Assembly (NCBI GenBank): GCA_946478235.1
Contig: CAMLBF010000001.1
Location: 1-64,000 of the forward strand
DNA: 64,000 nt
Direction of reading: 5' to 3'
From: an uncultured Bartonella sp.
GTDB taxonomy: Bacteria > Pseudomonadota > Alphaproteobacteria > Rhizobiales > Rhizobiaceae
Shown here: piece by piece, positions 9,903 to 19,557 of the stretch
How positions within the stretch are numbered: position 1 is the first letter of the stretch
Layout: each line of letters starts with the position of its first letter
The notes under the pieces: generated by a model
Told to the model about the DNA's origin: nothing
Seen by the model: the letters and a program-made list of their open reading frames with translations, nothing else
The model's database searches: none
Translations under genes and position numbers: made by a program

Positions 9903-10781
9903 TTATTCCGCAGCAGCATTAAATGCTATAAAGTCACCTTCTGGAAAAGCCATTAAATCAGCAGAAAAATCTATTAAATCACGCTTTAAATTCAAAAAAT
10001 TATTATTAACTTCCAATGAAATTTCATTAAGGTAAAGACTACGATTGATTTCAATTTGCAAACTGTGGATATTGTTTGCAACATCACCGTAATGCGCCGT
10101 TATAAAGCCACCAGAATATGGTCGATTAAGGCTTACCGTATATCCTTTTTCACGTAGCAAATCTGCTGCATAAGCAGAAAATGATTGCGCACAAGAACGA
10201 CCATGCTGATCCCCTAAGATGAAATCTGGTTGTTTTGTGCCACCAAAAAATTTTAATTTCCCTGGCATTGAATGGCAATCAATTAAAATTGCGAATCCAA
10301 AACGTTCACGCATGGAAGACAATGCTTCATATAATTTCTGATGATATGGGATATAAAAACTATTAATTCGGTCGAATGCGTCGCTTAAAGGTATTTTACC
10401 ATCGTAAATATTCACATTTGTTGCGACGATTTTCGGGATTGTACCGAGCCCTGCATTAACCCTGACCGTGGGTTGCGGCACAAAATCCGGCAATGGCTCA
10501 TCAAACATTTCAGGATCAAGCTCGTAATTATCCCGATTAACATCAACCAAGGCACGCGGAAAATTTGCTGCCATGAAACCGGCGCCCATGCGCACCACAT
10601 CTTCAATCAGCAAATCCACATAACAATCTTCCGACATTCTGATGCTTGTGCCGGTTAGTACCGTTTGTTGCAAAAAAGATTTTGGATATACCCTTCCAGA
10701 ATGTGGTGAATTAAATAAATATGGCACCCGCAATTGTGCTGGTTCACGATATTCATATGCGGCAACGCCATCCAAATCCAT
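9903..10781 (-). CDS. N-formylglutamate amidohydrolase family protein
   Basis: A 292-residue member of the N-formylglutamate amidohydrolase (HutG-like) family, zinc-dependent hydrolases that release formate from N-formylglutamate at the end of one histidine-degradation route. Family landmarks are FNSPHSGRVYP near the N terminus, the acidic EDCYVDLLIED, the NFPRALVDVNRDNYELDPEMF segment and IDCHSMPGK. No other hut gene lies nearby, so the histidine-degradation role is inferred from the family alone. The gene is monocistronic by spacing and divergent from cpdR. Confidence 0.85.
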   Translation of the reverse strand: MDLDGVAAYEYREPAQLRVPYLFNSPHSGRVYPKSFLQQTVLTGTSIRMSEDCYVDLLIEDVVRMGAGFMAANFPRALVDVNRDNYELDPEMFDEPLPDFVPQPTVRVNAGLGTIPKIVATNVNIYDGKIPLSDAFDRINSFYIPYHQKLYEALSSMRERFGFAILIDCHSMPGKLKFFGGTKQPDFILGDQHGRSCAQSFSAYAADLLREKGYTVSLNRPYSGGFITAHYGDVANNIHSLQIEINRSLYLNEISLEVNNNFLNLKRDLIDFSADLMAFPEGDFIAFNAAAE

Positions 10782-10960
10782 TTTTAATTCCTATAAAATC
10801 TGTTCTTATAACTTAACAGATAAAGCAAAACGCTACCGGCAATTAACCATTTTATCAAACAGTTTTTTACAAAGTCTCTTTATCGCTTTTTTTACGATAA
10901 GACTCTATTGTATGAATAAAATAAGGTTCAATATTAAATTAACAACTGTTGGAAAATACC

Positions 10961-11323
10961 ATGAAACGAATTTTGCTTGCTGAAGACGATAACGATATGC
11001 GTCGTTTTTTAGCTAAAGCTCTTGAAAGAGCCGGCTACGAAGTTACCGATTTCGATAATGGTGCAAGCGCTTACGAACGCCTTCAGGAAGAGCCTTTTTC
11101 ACTACTTTTAACAGATATTGTTATGCCTGAAATGGACGGTATAGAACTTGCACGAAGAGCAACTGAAATTGACCCTGATTTACGTGTAATGTTTATCACG
11201 GGGTTTGCTGCTGTTGCCCTAAATGCCGATAGCAATACACCGCGTGACGCAAAAGTTTTGTCAAAGCCTTTCCATTTACGTGAATTGGTAAGCGAAGTTG
11301 AAAAAATGCTTATCGCTGCTTAA
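10961..11323 (+). CDS. cpdR: single-domain response regulator CpdR
   Basis: A 120-residue stand-alone receiver domain matching CpdR, which in Caulobacter and rhizobia links the CckA-ChpT phosphorelay to ClpXP proteolysis of cell-cycle regulators. Receiver landmarks are the acidic pair ED-D near residues 8-10, phosphoacceptor Asp52 (LLLTDIVMPEMDG), Thr in MFITGFAA and Lys in VLSKPFHL. The ATG at 10961 is preferred. An in-frame TTG at 10949 would add only four residues. There is no output domain. No kinase is encoded next to it, which is normal for this gene. Confidence 0.92.
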   Translation: MKRILLAEDDNDMRRFLAKALERAGYEVTDFDNGASAYERLQEEPFSLLLTDIVMPEMDGIELARRATEIDPDLRVMFITGFAAVALNADSNTPRDAKVLSKPFHLRELVSEVEKMLIAA

Positions 11324-11421
11324 TCGCAATGAGTAGATAATTTTTTACAAATTATTACATTTTTTTATCAAACAGCCATTGACCAAATGCGTTTGATATG
11401 GTGTATGCACCAGCATAAGAT

Positions 11422-11496
11422 GGGCGTGTAGCTCAGCGGGAGAGCACTACATTGACATTGTAGGGGTCACAGGTTCAATCCCTGTCACGCCCACCA
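11422..11496 (+). tRNA. tRNA-Val(GAC)
   Basis: Complete 75-base cloverleaf. The acceptor stem pairs 11422-11428 with 11486-11492. The D-arm sequence AGCTCAGCGGGAGAGC and an anticodon stem CTACA/TGTAG around loop TTGACAT (anticodon GAC) follow. The T arm is ACAGG/CCTGT with loop TTCAATC. CCA is encoded. Confidence 0.97.
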
Positions 11497-11662
11497 TCTT
11501 CAATCCAGATACTTTAGAGTGCATAAAAGGCAATTGATTGTGGAAGCTTTTTAACCTATTGAATTTCCTTAATTATTCTATTTATAAAATGAATTTTGCA
11601 TTTTAAGTTACATTAAAACTATCATTTTATTCCCTAGCAATATTGATAAATAGGAGAATGGC

Positions 11663-13009
11663 TTGTCCTCCCAAGATCTTACCAATTCAGCGAATTTTGA
11701 TCTCAAAGGTAACAGCATACTAGGTTTCCCATCATATGAAGGACGTGGTGCCGCAATTGGCGAGATTCATGCGCGCCCTAACCCATTGTTCCAAGCACCA
11801 ATGTTGCTTATCCAATTGGCATTTATCACCGATTCTACTTCTGGCGATGATGTTACGGCATTAACAGAATTTTCGCATAGGCTCGGCATTTCAGCGCCAG
11901 AATCAGCTTCTCGCCATCACACCATGACATGGGGAAAAGGTCACCTTCGTTGGGAAAAGCATACAGAATTTTCGACCTATCTGTGGGAAACACCGATTAA
12001 CAGCAAAACAGGTCTACCGGAAGGCAATTCGCCTTTTGGTTTGGGCTTCCCTATACCAGGTAAAGCGATATCGGGAATTAAACTTGAAATCCTGCCATGG
12101 GACGAAACGGCACAGGAGAAAATCAATAATTTTGATCCGTCAAGCTTGTGTTACTCCACCGTTGAAAACGGTTTAGCGCACATAATTACTGACTTCCGAC
12201 AGGATGGGGATAATCTCACACCGATTCTTATTCTGGATAAAGGTCTGTCCTCAGCGCGTTTGGGTGCGTTAGCACAACGTTTAATTGAAATTGAAACCTA
12301 TCGTACGCTAGCAATGTTAGGGCTTCCATTAGCGCAACGTTTATCTTCGCAAACGCGAAAAATGGAAGAAAAATTGGCGGTAATCACCGCTGATATGCGC
12401 GTTAACGAAAAGCGCGATAACAGAGTTCTGCTGGACGAACTTACTAATCTAGCTGTCGGGTTGGAAGCAGATGCTGCCGCCAGTCTTTATCGTTTTGGCG
12501 CAAGCCGTGCATATGATGGTATTGTTACAGAACGCCTGCAAGCGTTAAATGAAACGCCTGTTACCGGCTATGATACGTGGATTGGTTTTTTACAACGTCG
12601 TATGGCACCGGCAATGCGCACCTGTAGATCGGTTGAAGATAGACAAGCAAATCTATCACGCAAGCTGACTAGAGCGACGAACCTGCTGCGCACATGGATT
12701 GATGTTGAACTCGAAGAACAAAATCGGGATTTGTTATCTTCGATGAATCAGAGAGCTAAAACGCAACTTCGATTGCAGCAAACCGTTGAAGGCTTATCCG
12801 TTGCTGCTGTATCCTACTATATTGTTGGGTTAATCGGATATTTAAGCAAAGGAACGCATTTCTTCGGCTGGAAAATTCCACCTGAATTCATAACGGCCGT
12901 CTCAGTACCAATAGCACTCTTGATTGTTTGGTGGTTGGTAAGAAGAATACGAAAAGCCCACAGTCCATCATCGCATGATACATCGACAAATAACGAGCCG
13001 CATGCATGA
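11663..13009 (+). CDS. DUF3422 family membrane protein
   Basis: A 448-residue protein of the conserved proteobacterial DUF3422 family, of unknown function. The N-terminal signature EIHARPNPLFQAPM is typical. The middle is alpha-helical with coiled-coil character (MEEKLAVITADM to NRDLLSSMNQRA). Two C-terminal membrane helices follow (around YYIVGLIGYLS and FITAVSVPIALLIVWWLV), ending in a basic, Ser-rich tail. The start is TTG at 11663. AGGAG at 11652-11656 lies six bases upstream, and the nearby ATG at 11658 is out of frame. Confidence 0.85.
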   Translation: MSSQDLTNSANFDLKGNSILGFPSYEGRGAAIGEIHARPNPLFQAPMLLIQLAFITDSTSGDDVTALTEFSHRLGISAPESASRHHTMTWGKGHLRWEKHTEFSTYLWETPINSKTGLPEGNSPFGLGFPIPGKAISGIKLEILPWDETAQEKINNFDPSSLCYSTVENGLAHIITDFRQDGDNLTPILILDKGLSSARLGALAQRLIEIETYRTLAMLGLPLAQRLSSQTRKMEEKLAVITADMRVNEKRDNRVLLDELTNLAVGLEADAAASLYRFGASRAYDGIVTERLQALNETPVTGYDTWIGFLQRRMAPAMRTCRSVEDRQANLSRKLTRATNLLRTWIDVELEEQNRDLLSSMNQRAKTQLRLQQTVEGLSVAAVSYYIVGLIGYLSKGTHFFGWKIPPEFITAVSVPIALLIVWWLVRRIRKAHSPSSHDTSTNNEPHA

Positions 13010-13078
13010 ACGTAAAAATTTGTGCGTGTGAAAACTAAGATTTCTAGTTATTTGTCTATGAAATTTGCGATTATTATG

Positions 13079-13130
13079 CCGTATTGGCCATTGCCACACG
13101 GCAAACAAGAGAGAATACGGTCGTTACTTT
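13079..13130 (+). terminator. hairpin between DUF3422 gene and merR
   Basis: CCGTATT (13079-13085) pairs with AATACGG (13114-13120) and encloses a second small hairpin, TTGCC-ACAC-GGCAA. A T-rich stretch follows. It lies between convergent genes and probably ends forward transcription, but the structure is branched and not a classic terminator. Confidence 0.35.
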
Positions 13131-13133
13131 TTA

Positions 13134-13640
13134 TTATCGAGCGCGATCTAGTACCCGTTTACATTCAATGAGTTCAAAAAGAGCCTCTTGCAACAGCGTT
13201 TTATCATCTTTACCACTACGTCTGTTGCTTGCGCCCAGTTCGGCATCAGAATCGGATTTCATAAAACTGAATAACCCTTTAGAAGGAGCTGGTTTTGCTG
13301 GTTCCGGTATTTTTTCCGCTTCTTCCTCGTCACGCTTTCTTTTGGTAATGGCATCGATAGCCGCAACGTCTCCGTTACCATAGGCAATGACAAATGCCAC
13401 ACCATTTTCCTTCAAAAGGCGTTGCACACCTTTAATCGTGTAGCCTTGTCCATAAAGAAGTTGACGAATACCTTTCAGTAACTCGACATCCGCTGGACGA
13501 TAATACCTTCTACCGCCACCACGTTTTAAAGGTTTGATCTGACTAAACCGGGTTTCCCAAAAACGAAGGACATGTTGCGGAAGATCCAATGCCTCAGCAA
13601 CTTCACTGATTGTACGGAAAGCATCTGGGCTTTTATCCAT
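13134..13640 (-). CDS. MerR family transcriptional regulator
   Basis: A 168-residue DNA-binding protein. A winged-helix MerR domain occupies residues 9-80 ([20 protein letters not shown], then [17 protein letters not shown] and [12 protein letters not shown]). The C-terminal half is polar, low in complexity and ends in a helix ([20 protein letters not shown]). No metal-binding cysteines follow the DNA-binding domain, so metal sensing is unlikely. Its place right after ihfA is the standard rhizobial plsX-fabH-ihfA-merR order. The regulated genes are unknown. Confidence 0.85.
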   Translation of the reverse strand: MDKSPDAFRTISEVAEALDLPQHVLRFWETRFSQIKPLKRGGGRRYYRPADVELLKGIRQLLYGQGYTIKGVQRLLKENGVAFVIAYGNGDVAAIDAITKRKRDEEEAEKIPEPAKPAPSKGLFSFMKSDSDAELGASNRRSGKDDKTLLQEALFELIECKRVLDRAR

Positions 13641-13793
13641 TTTCCGACCTCAAGCGAATTATAAGAATCAAACCATAACTTATTATCGAATCGTAACTTT
13701 CTATCATTGAAACGTCAATGATAGGACTTTCTAAGATAAATAAGACTGTTCAAAAGACGATAAAAATGAAATTCAGATTGCTTTGAAAAGCAA

Positions 13794-14105
13794 TTATGCC
13801 TTTTTCACGCGATGTGAATCCAGAATTCTTTGTTTTAAGACATTTGACGCTTTAAATGTCATAACGCGCCGCGGCAAAATAGGCACTTCTTCACCCGTTT
13901 TGGGGTTTCTGCCTACTCGTTCACTCTTATCACGCACATGAAATGTAGCGAAAGATGACAACTTAACCGTTTCACCTTTAACAATGGCATCGCATACTTC
14001 ATTCAAAATCATTTCCACAAGAGATGCGGACTCTGTGCGAGATAAACCAACTTTTCTACATACCGCGTCAGCCAAATCTGCACGCGTCACTGTTTTGCCG
14101 GACAT
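13794..14105 (-). CDS. ihfA: integration host factor subunit alpha
   Basis: A DNA-bending HU/IHF-family protein of 103 residues, the alpha chain of the IHF heterodimer. The body of the fold and the DNA-intercalating arm ([18 protein letters not shown]) are clear. [17 protein letters not shown] is the IHF-alpha-type saddle segment. It sits downstream of fabH and upstream of merR on the same strand. A small hairpin (13777-13794) overlaps the stop codon but lacks an immediate T-run. Confidence 0.95.
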   Translation of the reverse strand: MSGKTVTRADLADAVCRKVGLSRTESASLVEMILNEVCDAIVKGETVKLSSFATFHVRDKSERVGRNPKTGEEVPILPRRVMTFKASNVLKQRILDSHRVKKA

Positions 14106-14180
14106 AACAGTTACCTTTTAAATGATTGATCTTGTGAGACTTTATACGGCTTTAACATTGTTGGTCAAGTCAGATTAAAC

Positions 14181-15155
14181 TTACCAACGAAGAAGAATAG
14201 CTCCCCATGTAAAGCCCCCCCCCATCGCTTCAAGCATAACCAGATCTCCGCGTTTTATGCGCCCGTCATGAGCAGCCGTTGCAAGCGCCAACGGTACCGA
14301 TGCGGCAGATGTATTACCGTGTTGATCTACTGTCACCACAACTTTATCGTCAGAAATTCCAAGTTTTTTCGCCGAAGCGTCGATAATACGTTTGTTAGCC
14401 TGATGCGGCACAAACCAATTCAAATCTGAAGCGGAAATACCAGTGGCATCAAAACAGTCATCAACAACGTCGGTAATCATGCCAACCGCGTGTTTGAATA
14501 CTTCTCGACCTTCCATTCTAAGATGGCCGGTGGTCTGTGTCGTTGATGGGCCTCCATCAACATATAATTTACTCATATGTGCCCCATCAGAACGTAATTT
14601 TGTCGCCAAAATTCCCCTGTCAGAATTCAAACCCGCCTGATCGGGTAGTGCTTCCAACACGACCGCACCTGCACCATCACCAAACAATACGCAGGTTGAA
14701 CGGTCTTTCCAGTCTATAATACGAGAAAATGTTTCAGCTCCAATGACCAATACACGTCGTGCCATACCGCCACGGATATATAAGTCACCAGTTGTTAGAG
14801 CATAGATAAATCCAGAACACACAGCCTGCACATCAAAAGCAAAACCATGCGTCATTCCCAAAGCTTGCTGTATTTCCACAGCGGAGGCTGGAAATGTATG
14901 GTTAGGTGTTGCTGTCGCCAAGATGATGCAATCAATATCATCAATAGTTAAGCGTGCGTCTTTCAGCGCTTGTTTAGCTGCAGCCGTCCCCAATGTAACT
15001 GTTGTTTCGTCTTCATTGGCAATAAAGCGTTGACGAATCCCCGTACGCTGAACAATCCATGCATCTGATGTTTCGACGATCTGTTCAAGTTCACTATTTG
15101 GCACTTTGTTTTTTGGCAACGCACTTCCAATGCCACATATGGCAGATCGAATCAT
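14181..15155 (-). CDS. fabH: beta-ketoacyl-ACP synthase III
   Basis: Condenses acetyl-CoA with malonyl-ACP to start type II fatty acid synthesis. The chain has 324 residues. The active-site Cys lies in [12 protein letters not shown], His in [11 protein letters not shown] and Asn in [13 protein letters not shown], giving the Cys-His-Asn triad of FabH. The C terminus ends in the family [18 protein letters not shown] lies about nine bases before the ATG. It is 50 bases downstream of plsX, as in most Proteobacteria. Confidence 0.97.
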   Translation of the reverse strand: MIRSAICGIGSALPKNKVPNSELEQIVETSDAWIVQRTGIRQRFIANEDETTVTLGTAAAKQALKDARLTIDDIDCIILATATPNHTFPASAVEIQQALGMTHGFAFDVQAVCSGFIYALTTGDLYIRGGMARRVLVIGAETFSRIIDWKDRSTCVLFGDGAGAVVLEALPDQAGLNSDRGILATKLRSDGAHMSKLYVDGGPSTTQTTGHLRMEGREVFKHAVGMITDVVDDCFDATGISASDLNWFVPHQANKRIIDASAKKLGISDDKVVVTVDQHGNTSAASVPLALATAAHDGRIKRGDLVMLEAMGGGFTWGAILLRW

Positions 15156-15205
15156 TCAGCTTAGTCCTTACCCAGCAATCGTTTGCTTAACTCTTAATCG
15201 GTTTA

Positions 15206-16273
15206 TTAACGCTCCGAATCACGCGTTGTCTCGTGATCATGATGAAGGAGCTCAGGCTTTCTATCATGAAAATGCCGTAAGTCAGCGGCAATTTTTTCCA
15301 GAAGCTTGTTATTGACCATTTCATACCCTACTCGGACAGCTGATGCAAATCCATCAGCATCTGTTCCACCATGGCTTTTAATGACCACACCATTTAGCCC
15401 AAGCAAAACACCGCCATTAACACGGCCGGGATCCATTTTCTGTTTAAGCTTACGAAAAGCACCAATAGATAGCAAATAACCAAGGCGGGAAAAAATGGAA
15501 CTACGCATGGCCTCGTTCAGGATTTGCGCCATCTGGCGCGCTGTTCCTTCCGCTGACTTTAAGGCAATATTACCTGAAAATCCTTCCGTGACGACAACAT
15601 CAACCGTGCCTTTGCCAATATCATTACCTTCAACGAAACCTTTATATTCAAGCCCATCCAGCCCGATTTCACGTAGCATCATGCCTGCTTGTTTGATTTC
15701 ATCAAGGCCTTTGACTTCTTCAACACCAACGTTAAGCAAACCAACAGATGGACGTTCAACATGATAGAGCGCCCGAAACATTCCGGCGCCCATGACAGCC
15801 AAGTCAACGAGCTGATCCGCCGAAGCTCCAATTGTGGCACCTATATCCAGCACAATACCTTCACCACGCAAATTAGGCCAAACACCGGCAATACCTGGCC
15901 GGTCTGCCTCTTCCATCATGCGTAGGCAAAAATACGACATCGCCATTAACGCACCAGTATTACCAGCAGAAACACAAGCGTCCGCTTTACCATTCTTAAC
16001 AGCTTCAATAGCGTGCCACATAGACGATTTTCCACGCCCGTTACGCAGTGCCTGACTAGGCTTCTCGTCCATACGGGTGTAGCTTTCCGTTGGTATAAAC
16101 GTTGATACAGCCATCAAATCTGGATAACGTTTCAATACAGGCTCAACAGATTCCGCAATTCCATAAAAAAGGAATTGAATATCTGGAAAACGCTTTTGCG
16201 CGATTGCTGCACCGGCAATTGTGATCTCTGGACCAAAATCGCCACCCATTGCATCCACGGAAATTCTGATCAC
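15206..16273 (-). CDS. plsX: phosphate acyltransferase PlsX
   Basis: Makes acyl-phosphate from acyl-ACP for phosphatidic acid synthesis. The protein has 355 residues, with the N-terminal family signature [13 protein letters not shown]. Further conserved segments include [32 protein letters not shown] and [14 protein letters not shown]. The start codon is GTG at 16273, with AGGAC upstream. It precedes fabH and follows the DUF177 gene in the conserved order. Confidence 0.96.
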   Translation of the reverse strand: MIRISVDAMGGDFGPEITIAGAAIAQKRFPDIQFLFYGIAESVEPVLKRYPDLMAVSTFIPTESYTRMDEKPSQALRNGRGKSSMWHAIEAVKNGKADACVSAGNTGALMAMSYFCLRMMEEADRPGIAGVWPNLRGEGIVLDIGATIGASADQLVDLAVMGAGMFRALYHVERPSVGLLNVGVEEVKGLDEIKQAGMMLREIGLDGLEYKGFVEGNDIGKGTVDVVVTEGFSGNIALKSAEGTARQMAQILNEAMRSSIFSRLGYLLSIGAFRKLKQKMDPGRVNGGVLLGLNGVVIKSHGGTDADGFASAVRVGYEMVNNKLLEKIAADLRHFHDRKPELLHHDHETTRDSER

Positions 16274-16410
16274 TCTTATACGTCCTGTGAAATTATAAAG
16301 ATTATATCGGTTAACAACGGAAAAGGTCTAAATCTAGACCCTGTCTGATTAGGTACTAAAAATAACGGTTTCACAATATCATACAACCACTAATTTTGTT
16401 TTTAAAAAGT

Positions 16411-16974
16411 TCAACGTTTCTTTAGTTGTTCCAAAATTGCAAATGGTGACTGTTGATCTTCGTCCGTATCATCTTCAATAGGTAGGTTTGCTTCAACTCC
16501 TGGCTTTCTCGGATATGGATTTAATGAAAGTTCAAAAAACTCTTCCATAAATGCCCCCAAATCTATTTCATCTCCATGAAAAACCTCTGGTGTATCCGGC
16601 CCTTCTGCATCGACAAACAGTTCACCCGTATCATCGACATGTTCATATTTCGTGAGGCGAGAATCATCGGGAATAAAAACTGCTTCGACTTCCTCATCAA
16701 TATGGTCAGACACGGGTTCCAATGTAACCACACAAGCTTGGACAACATCAGCAAATAATTTGCCTTTCACCCGCACACCCCGTTTTTTCCAAGGTGAAAC
16801 GTGTAAATCGCCTTTAAACAAATTGACAGACAAAAGACCGTGATTTTTTGCCAGATCCGCCAATTCCCGTTGATCCGCCTCGATTTGCACCCGCAATCCC
16901 TTAACCGGTAAAGATCGAACATTAACGGGATATTTGATAGCAAATGTCATAATTTCGTGGCGATCATCACTCAT
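16411..16974 (-). CDS. DUF177 (YceD) family protein
   Basis: A 187-residue member of the YceD/DUF177 family, linked in other bacteria to 23S rRNA/ribosome biogenesis. The conserved core CVVTLEPVSDHIDEEVEAVF and the acidic C-terminal half ending YPRKPGVE are visible. No rpmF gene is present between it and plsX; instead it leads directly to plsX, as usual in Alphaproteobacteria. AGGAT lies 8 bases before the ATG. Confidence 0.85.
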   Translation of the reverse strand: MSDDRHEIMTFAIKYPVNVRSLPVKGLRVQIEADQRELADLAKNHGLLSVNLFKGDLHVSPWKKRGVRVKGKLFADVVQACVVTLEPVSDHIDEEVEAVFIPDDSRLTKYEHVDDTGELFVDAEGPDTPEVFHGDEIDLGAFMEEFFELSLNPYPRKPGVEANLPIEDDTDEDQQSPFAILEQLKKR

Positions 16975-17180
16975 GGCAAATCCTAATTAAATACTTCAAA
17001 CTATGTCGTTATAGTGTCTAACCTATTTAGTATTATCGACAAGTTTGACCAATTGAACATAAAAATATAATTTTGCACATTGTTTTCGACAATATAAAAG
17101 CTCTACCGAACGCAATCTATTGCAAACCGCTTAAAGGTAGTTTAGGCAAAAAGAACAAAACCGTGAGGCTACCCTCCGCT

Positions 17181-17702
17181 ATGTTTAAAATGGAGATTTC
17201 ATTGTTTCATATAATCCGCGTTACACCCCGCGCCAAGCAAACGCTAATCGTAAGCCTGTTGGCTGCAACAGCCATTGTTGCTAGCGGTTGTAAATCCGCC
17301 AATGTATTGAACACCAGCCAGACCTTCAATGAAGGCTATGTTCTGGATCCGTCAGCTTTGGCTTCCATACCAGTTGGGTCTAGCCGCGATCAGGTTCTCC
17401 TTGCATTGGGTTCTCCTTCTGTTACAGCCATGTATGACAATGAAGTATTCTATTATATTTCACAAACACGCTATCGTGGTGCTCAATTTATGAAGCCTAA
17501 AATTGTTGATCGAAAAATATTGGCAATCTACTTCAATAAAAATGGTCAGATTGAAAAGATAGCCAATTACGGCCTACAAGATGGCAAGATTTTCGATACG
17601 GTCTCACAAACAACACCAACAGGTGGTCATGACCAATCGTTCTTGTCTCAGTTGATCAAAGGTTCAAAAGGTGTTCCAACCTTGCCTTCTACAGGTCGTT
17701 AA
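17181..17702 (+). CDS. bamE: outer membrane protein assembly factor BamE (OmlA/SmpA)
   Basis: A small outer-membrane lipoprotein of the BAM complex. A hydrophobic signal segment ends in the lipobox IVASGC, so the mature chain starts at that Cys. The SmpA/OmlA domain follows (IPVGSSRDQVLLALGSPSV to VFYYISQTRYR and AIYFNKNGQIEKIANYG). I use ATG 17181 (173 residues). The open frame continues upstream to a TTG at 17073, but that would place 36 extra residues before a normal signal peptide. ATG 17190 is also possible. It is divergent from the DUF177 gene and ends at a strong terminator. Confidence 0.88.
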   Translation: MFKMEISLFHIIRVTPRAKQTLIVSLLAATAIVASGCKSANVLNTSQTFNEGYVLDPSALASIPVGSSRDQVLLALGSPSVTAMYDNEVFYYISQTRYRGAQFMKPKIVDRKILAIYFNKNGQIEKIANYGLQDGKIFDTVSQTTPTGGHDQSFLSQLIKGSKGVPTLPSTGR

Positions 17703-17724
17703 AATCGTCATTTCGACAATGAAC

Positions 17725-17762
17725 AAGGGCTTTCAACTGTTATGTTGAAAGTCCTTTTTTTT
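17725..17762 (+). terminator. Rho-independent terminator of bamE
   Basis: A 13-bp stem with one G-T pair (17725-17737 with 17744-17756) and a 6-base loop, running into a T8 tract 22 bases past the stop. Confidence 0.92.
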
Positions 17763-17795
17763 GTGGTTCACTTACCAATACGGCAAATTATACAA

Positions 17796-17820
17796 AAAAG
17801 CCCTCATTATGAGGGCTTTT
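17796..17820 (-). terminator. bidirectional terminator, nusB side
   Basis: A perfect stem AAAAGCCCTC/GAGGGCTTTT around loop ATTAT. T-runs follow on both strands. It serves the end of the riboflavin-nusB block on the reverse strand and backs up the bamE terminator. Confidence 0.9.
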
Positions 17821-17835
17821 AAAATTTCAAATTCT

Positions 17836-18312
17836 TTAAGCGCGTAATTCTTTTGCCATACGATCGAGTACCGCATTAACAAGTCGTGGTTCATCACCCT
17901 CAAAAAACGCTTTTGCTATATCAACATATTCGCTAACAATTACCGCAATTGGCACGTCTTTGCGGTTTTTAATTTCCCACAAACCGGCACGCAAAATTGC
18001 CCGCAAGGTCGAATCAATGCGCGATAATGGCCAATCTTCCGGTAAACGCTGCCGAATTAACGGGTCAAGCTGGCGTTGCTCCTGAACAACGCCCGATATA
18101 ATAGCGCGAAACCATTGCGGATCTGCATCAAGATATTGCTCACCATCAACCTCTTGCCCTAGACGGTAAGCCTCATATTCGGCAGTAATTTCCATGACAC
18201 CGGTACCAGCAACATCCATCTGATATAATGCTTGCACGGCTGCAAGACGCGCTGCACCACGTTTATTGGCACGCCGTGGTGAATTTTTATGGGGGTCATC
18301 GCCTTTAATCAA
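17836..18312 (-). CDS. nusB: transcription antitermination factor NusB
   Basis: An all-helical RNA-binding factor of 158 residues that acts with NusE and NusG on rRNA operons. Family features are the N-terminal [18 protein letters not shown] and the C-terminal [27 protein letters not shown]. No in-frame ATG occurs before the conserved core. The start is TTG at 18312, which overlaps the ribH stop (TTGA), so translation is probably coupled to ribH. Linkage of ribH with nusB is general in bacteria. Confidence 0.95.
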   Translation of the reverse strand: MIKGDDPHKNSPRRANKRGAARLAAVQALYQMDVAGTGVMEITAEYEAYRLGQEVDGEQYLDADPQWFRAIISGVVQEQRQLDPLIRQRLPEDWPLSRIDSTLRAILRAGLWEIKNRKDVPIAVIVSEYVDIAKAFFEGDEPRLVNAVLDRMAKELRA

Positions 18313-18764
18313 TGATCTACTCCGAATTCTTTTTTGAGTTCTATCATGCGTAACGCTGCTTTGGCGGCAAAACCGCCTTTGTTCTTTTCATCAGATTTCG
18401 CCCGCGCCCAAGCCTGATCGTCGTTCTCAACCGTCAAAATACCATTACCAATTGCCAGCTTTTTATGCACGCTCAAATCTAATAATCCGCGGCATGAATC
18501 ATTAGCTACAATTTCAAAATGGTATGTTTCACCACGGATAACACATCCCAATGCAATGTAACCATCGTATTTTTTCTCGCTTTTTTCCGCAAAGACGATG
18601 GCAGCCGGAATTTCCAAAGCACCAGGTACCGTTATGACATCATAACTCGCATCAACTTCTTTAAGGGCATCAATAGCACCTTTTAACAATGCGTCAGAAA
18701 TATCGTCATAGAAACGGGCTTCAACAATTAACAAATGTGGTAACCGTTCATGTTTCTTTGTCAT
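18309..18764 (-). CDS. ribH: 6,7-dimethyl-8-ribityllumazine synthase
   Basis: Penultimate step of riboflavin synthesis, joining the pyrimidine and the butanone phosphate. The chain has 151 residues from ATG 18764, which has AAGGGA seven bases upstream; the open frame reaches further to 18797. Substrate-site motifs are [25 protein letters not shown] (catalytic His) and NGILTVEN. It is separated from ribE by a 180-base gap with hairpins and overlaps nusB by four bases. Confidence 0.95.
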   Translation of the reverse strand: MTKKHERLPHLLIVEARFYDDISDALLKGAIDALKEVDASYDVITVPGALEIPAAIVFAEKSEKKYDGYIALGCVIRGETYHFEIVANDSCRGLLDLSVHKKLAIGNGILTVENDDQAWARAKSDEKNKGGFAAKAALRMIELKKEFGVDH

Positions 18765-18865
18765 AATTAGATCCCTTAATAGACAAAAGACCATCACGAC
18801 ATGCGTTTTAAACGTTCGTGGTGAGGCAGCGGAGAAGATTTTAACTGATCTAATGCAGATTTATA

Positions 18866-18919
18866 AAAAGCGAAAGTAGCTTTTGATGATATGCCGCAAT
18901 TTTCAATCAAATTACGGCA
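18866..18919 (-). terminator. two hairpins between ribE and ribH
   Basis: Reading the reverse strand, a hairpin of about 11 bp with one mismatch (18892-18919) comes 27 bases after the ribE stop. A 6-bp hairpin (18866-18871 with 18879-18884) followed by T5 comes next. The second looks like a weak Rho-independent terminator, so ribE and ribH may be partly uncoupled. Confidence 0.45.
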
Positions 18920-18945
18920 AGAATTATACCATCGAGGTTAATACT

Positions 18946-19557
18946 CTATTTTTGTAGCTTTTCATACCAACGGGCAGCATAGCGTGCCAATTGGTCTACC
19001 TCAAGATTCACATTATCGTTTAATGCAGCAAAACCCCATGTGGTGACTTGCAAAGTATGGCGAATAATCAGAACATCAAATGTATTATCGTTCACAGCGT
19101 TGATGGTTAATGATGTTCCATTCAATGCAACAGAACCTTTACGGGCAATATAATTTTCAAGTTCTGTCGGCACTTCCAACGTAAAACGTTTGGCATCCCC
19201 TTCATCCTTGATGTCGATAATCTTTGCCAAGCCGTCAATATGACCAGAGACCAAATGTCCACCAATTTCATCGCCTAGACACAAGGATCGTTCCAGATTG
19301 ATTTTGCTACCAGCCGTCCAACTTCCGATATTTGTTAGACGCAACGCTTCTTCCCAAGCTTCAACAACAAACCAAGACTGTTTATTATCAGCAATACCCT
19401 TATCTACAACCGTCAAACATGTACCTGAACAGGCTATTGATGCACCTATATCAATAGAATCTGCGTCGTAAGCGGTATCAATCTTTATTTGTAAACCTTC
19501 ATTCAGTTTCGTTACAGATTTGACTGTACCAATGTCTGTTATAATTCCGGTGAACAT
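18946..19557 (-). CDS. ribE: riboflavin synthase, alpha subunit
   Basis: Dismutates two lumazine molecules to riboflavin. The chain has 203 residues from the family-typical start [12 protein letters not shown] at 19557; an upstream ATG at 19575 would add six residues. Two lumazine-binding beta-barrel repeats are visible, the first from residue 1 and the second from about residue 96 (GGHLVSGHIDGLAKI). SLTINAV is the conserved end segment. It overlaps ribD by 19 bases. Confidence 0.95.
   Translation of the reverse strand: MFTGIITDIGTVKSVTKLNEGLQIKIDTAYDADSIDIGASIACSGTCLTVVDKGIADNKQSWFVVEAWEEALRLTNIGSWTAGSKINLERSLCLGDEIGGHLVSGHIDGLAKIIDIKDEGDAKRFTLEVPTELENYIARKGSVALNGTSLTINAVNDNTFDVLIIRHTLQVTTWGFAALNDNVNLEVDQLARYAARWYEKLQK

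Noticed and set aside
17073-17180. N-terminal extension of BamE from TTG 17073
   Set aside because: It would put a 36-residue polar tail before an ordinary lipoprotein signal peptide. A start near 17181 fits the family.
18765-18945. FMN riboswitch before ribH
   Set aside because: The conserved AGGGG-GGTGAAA and ACCGGCGGT blocks are absent; only simple hairpins are present.
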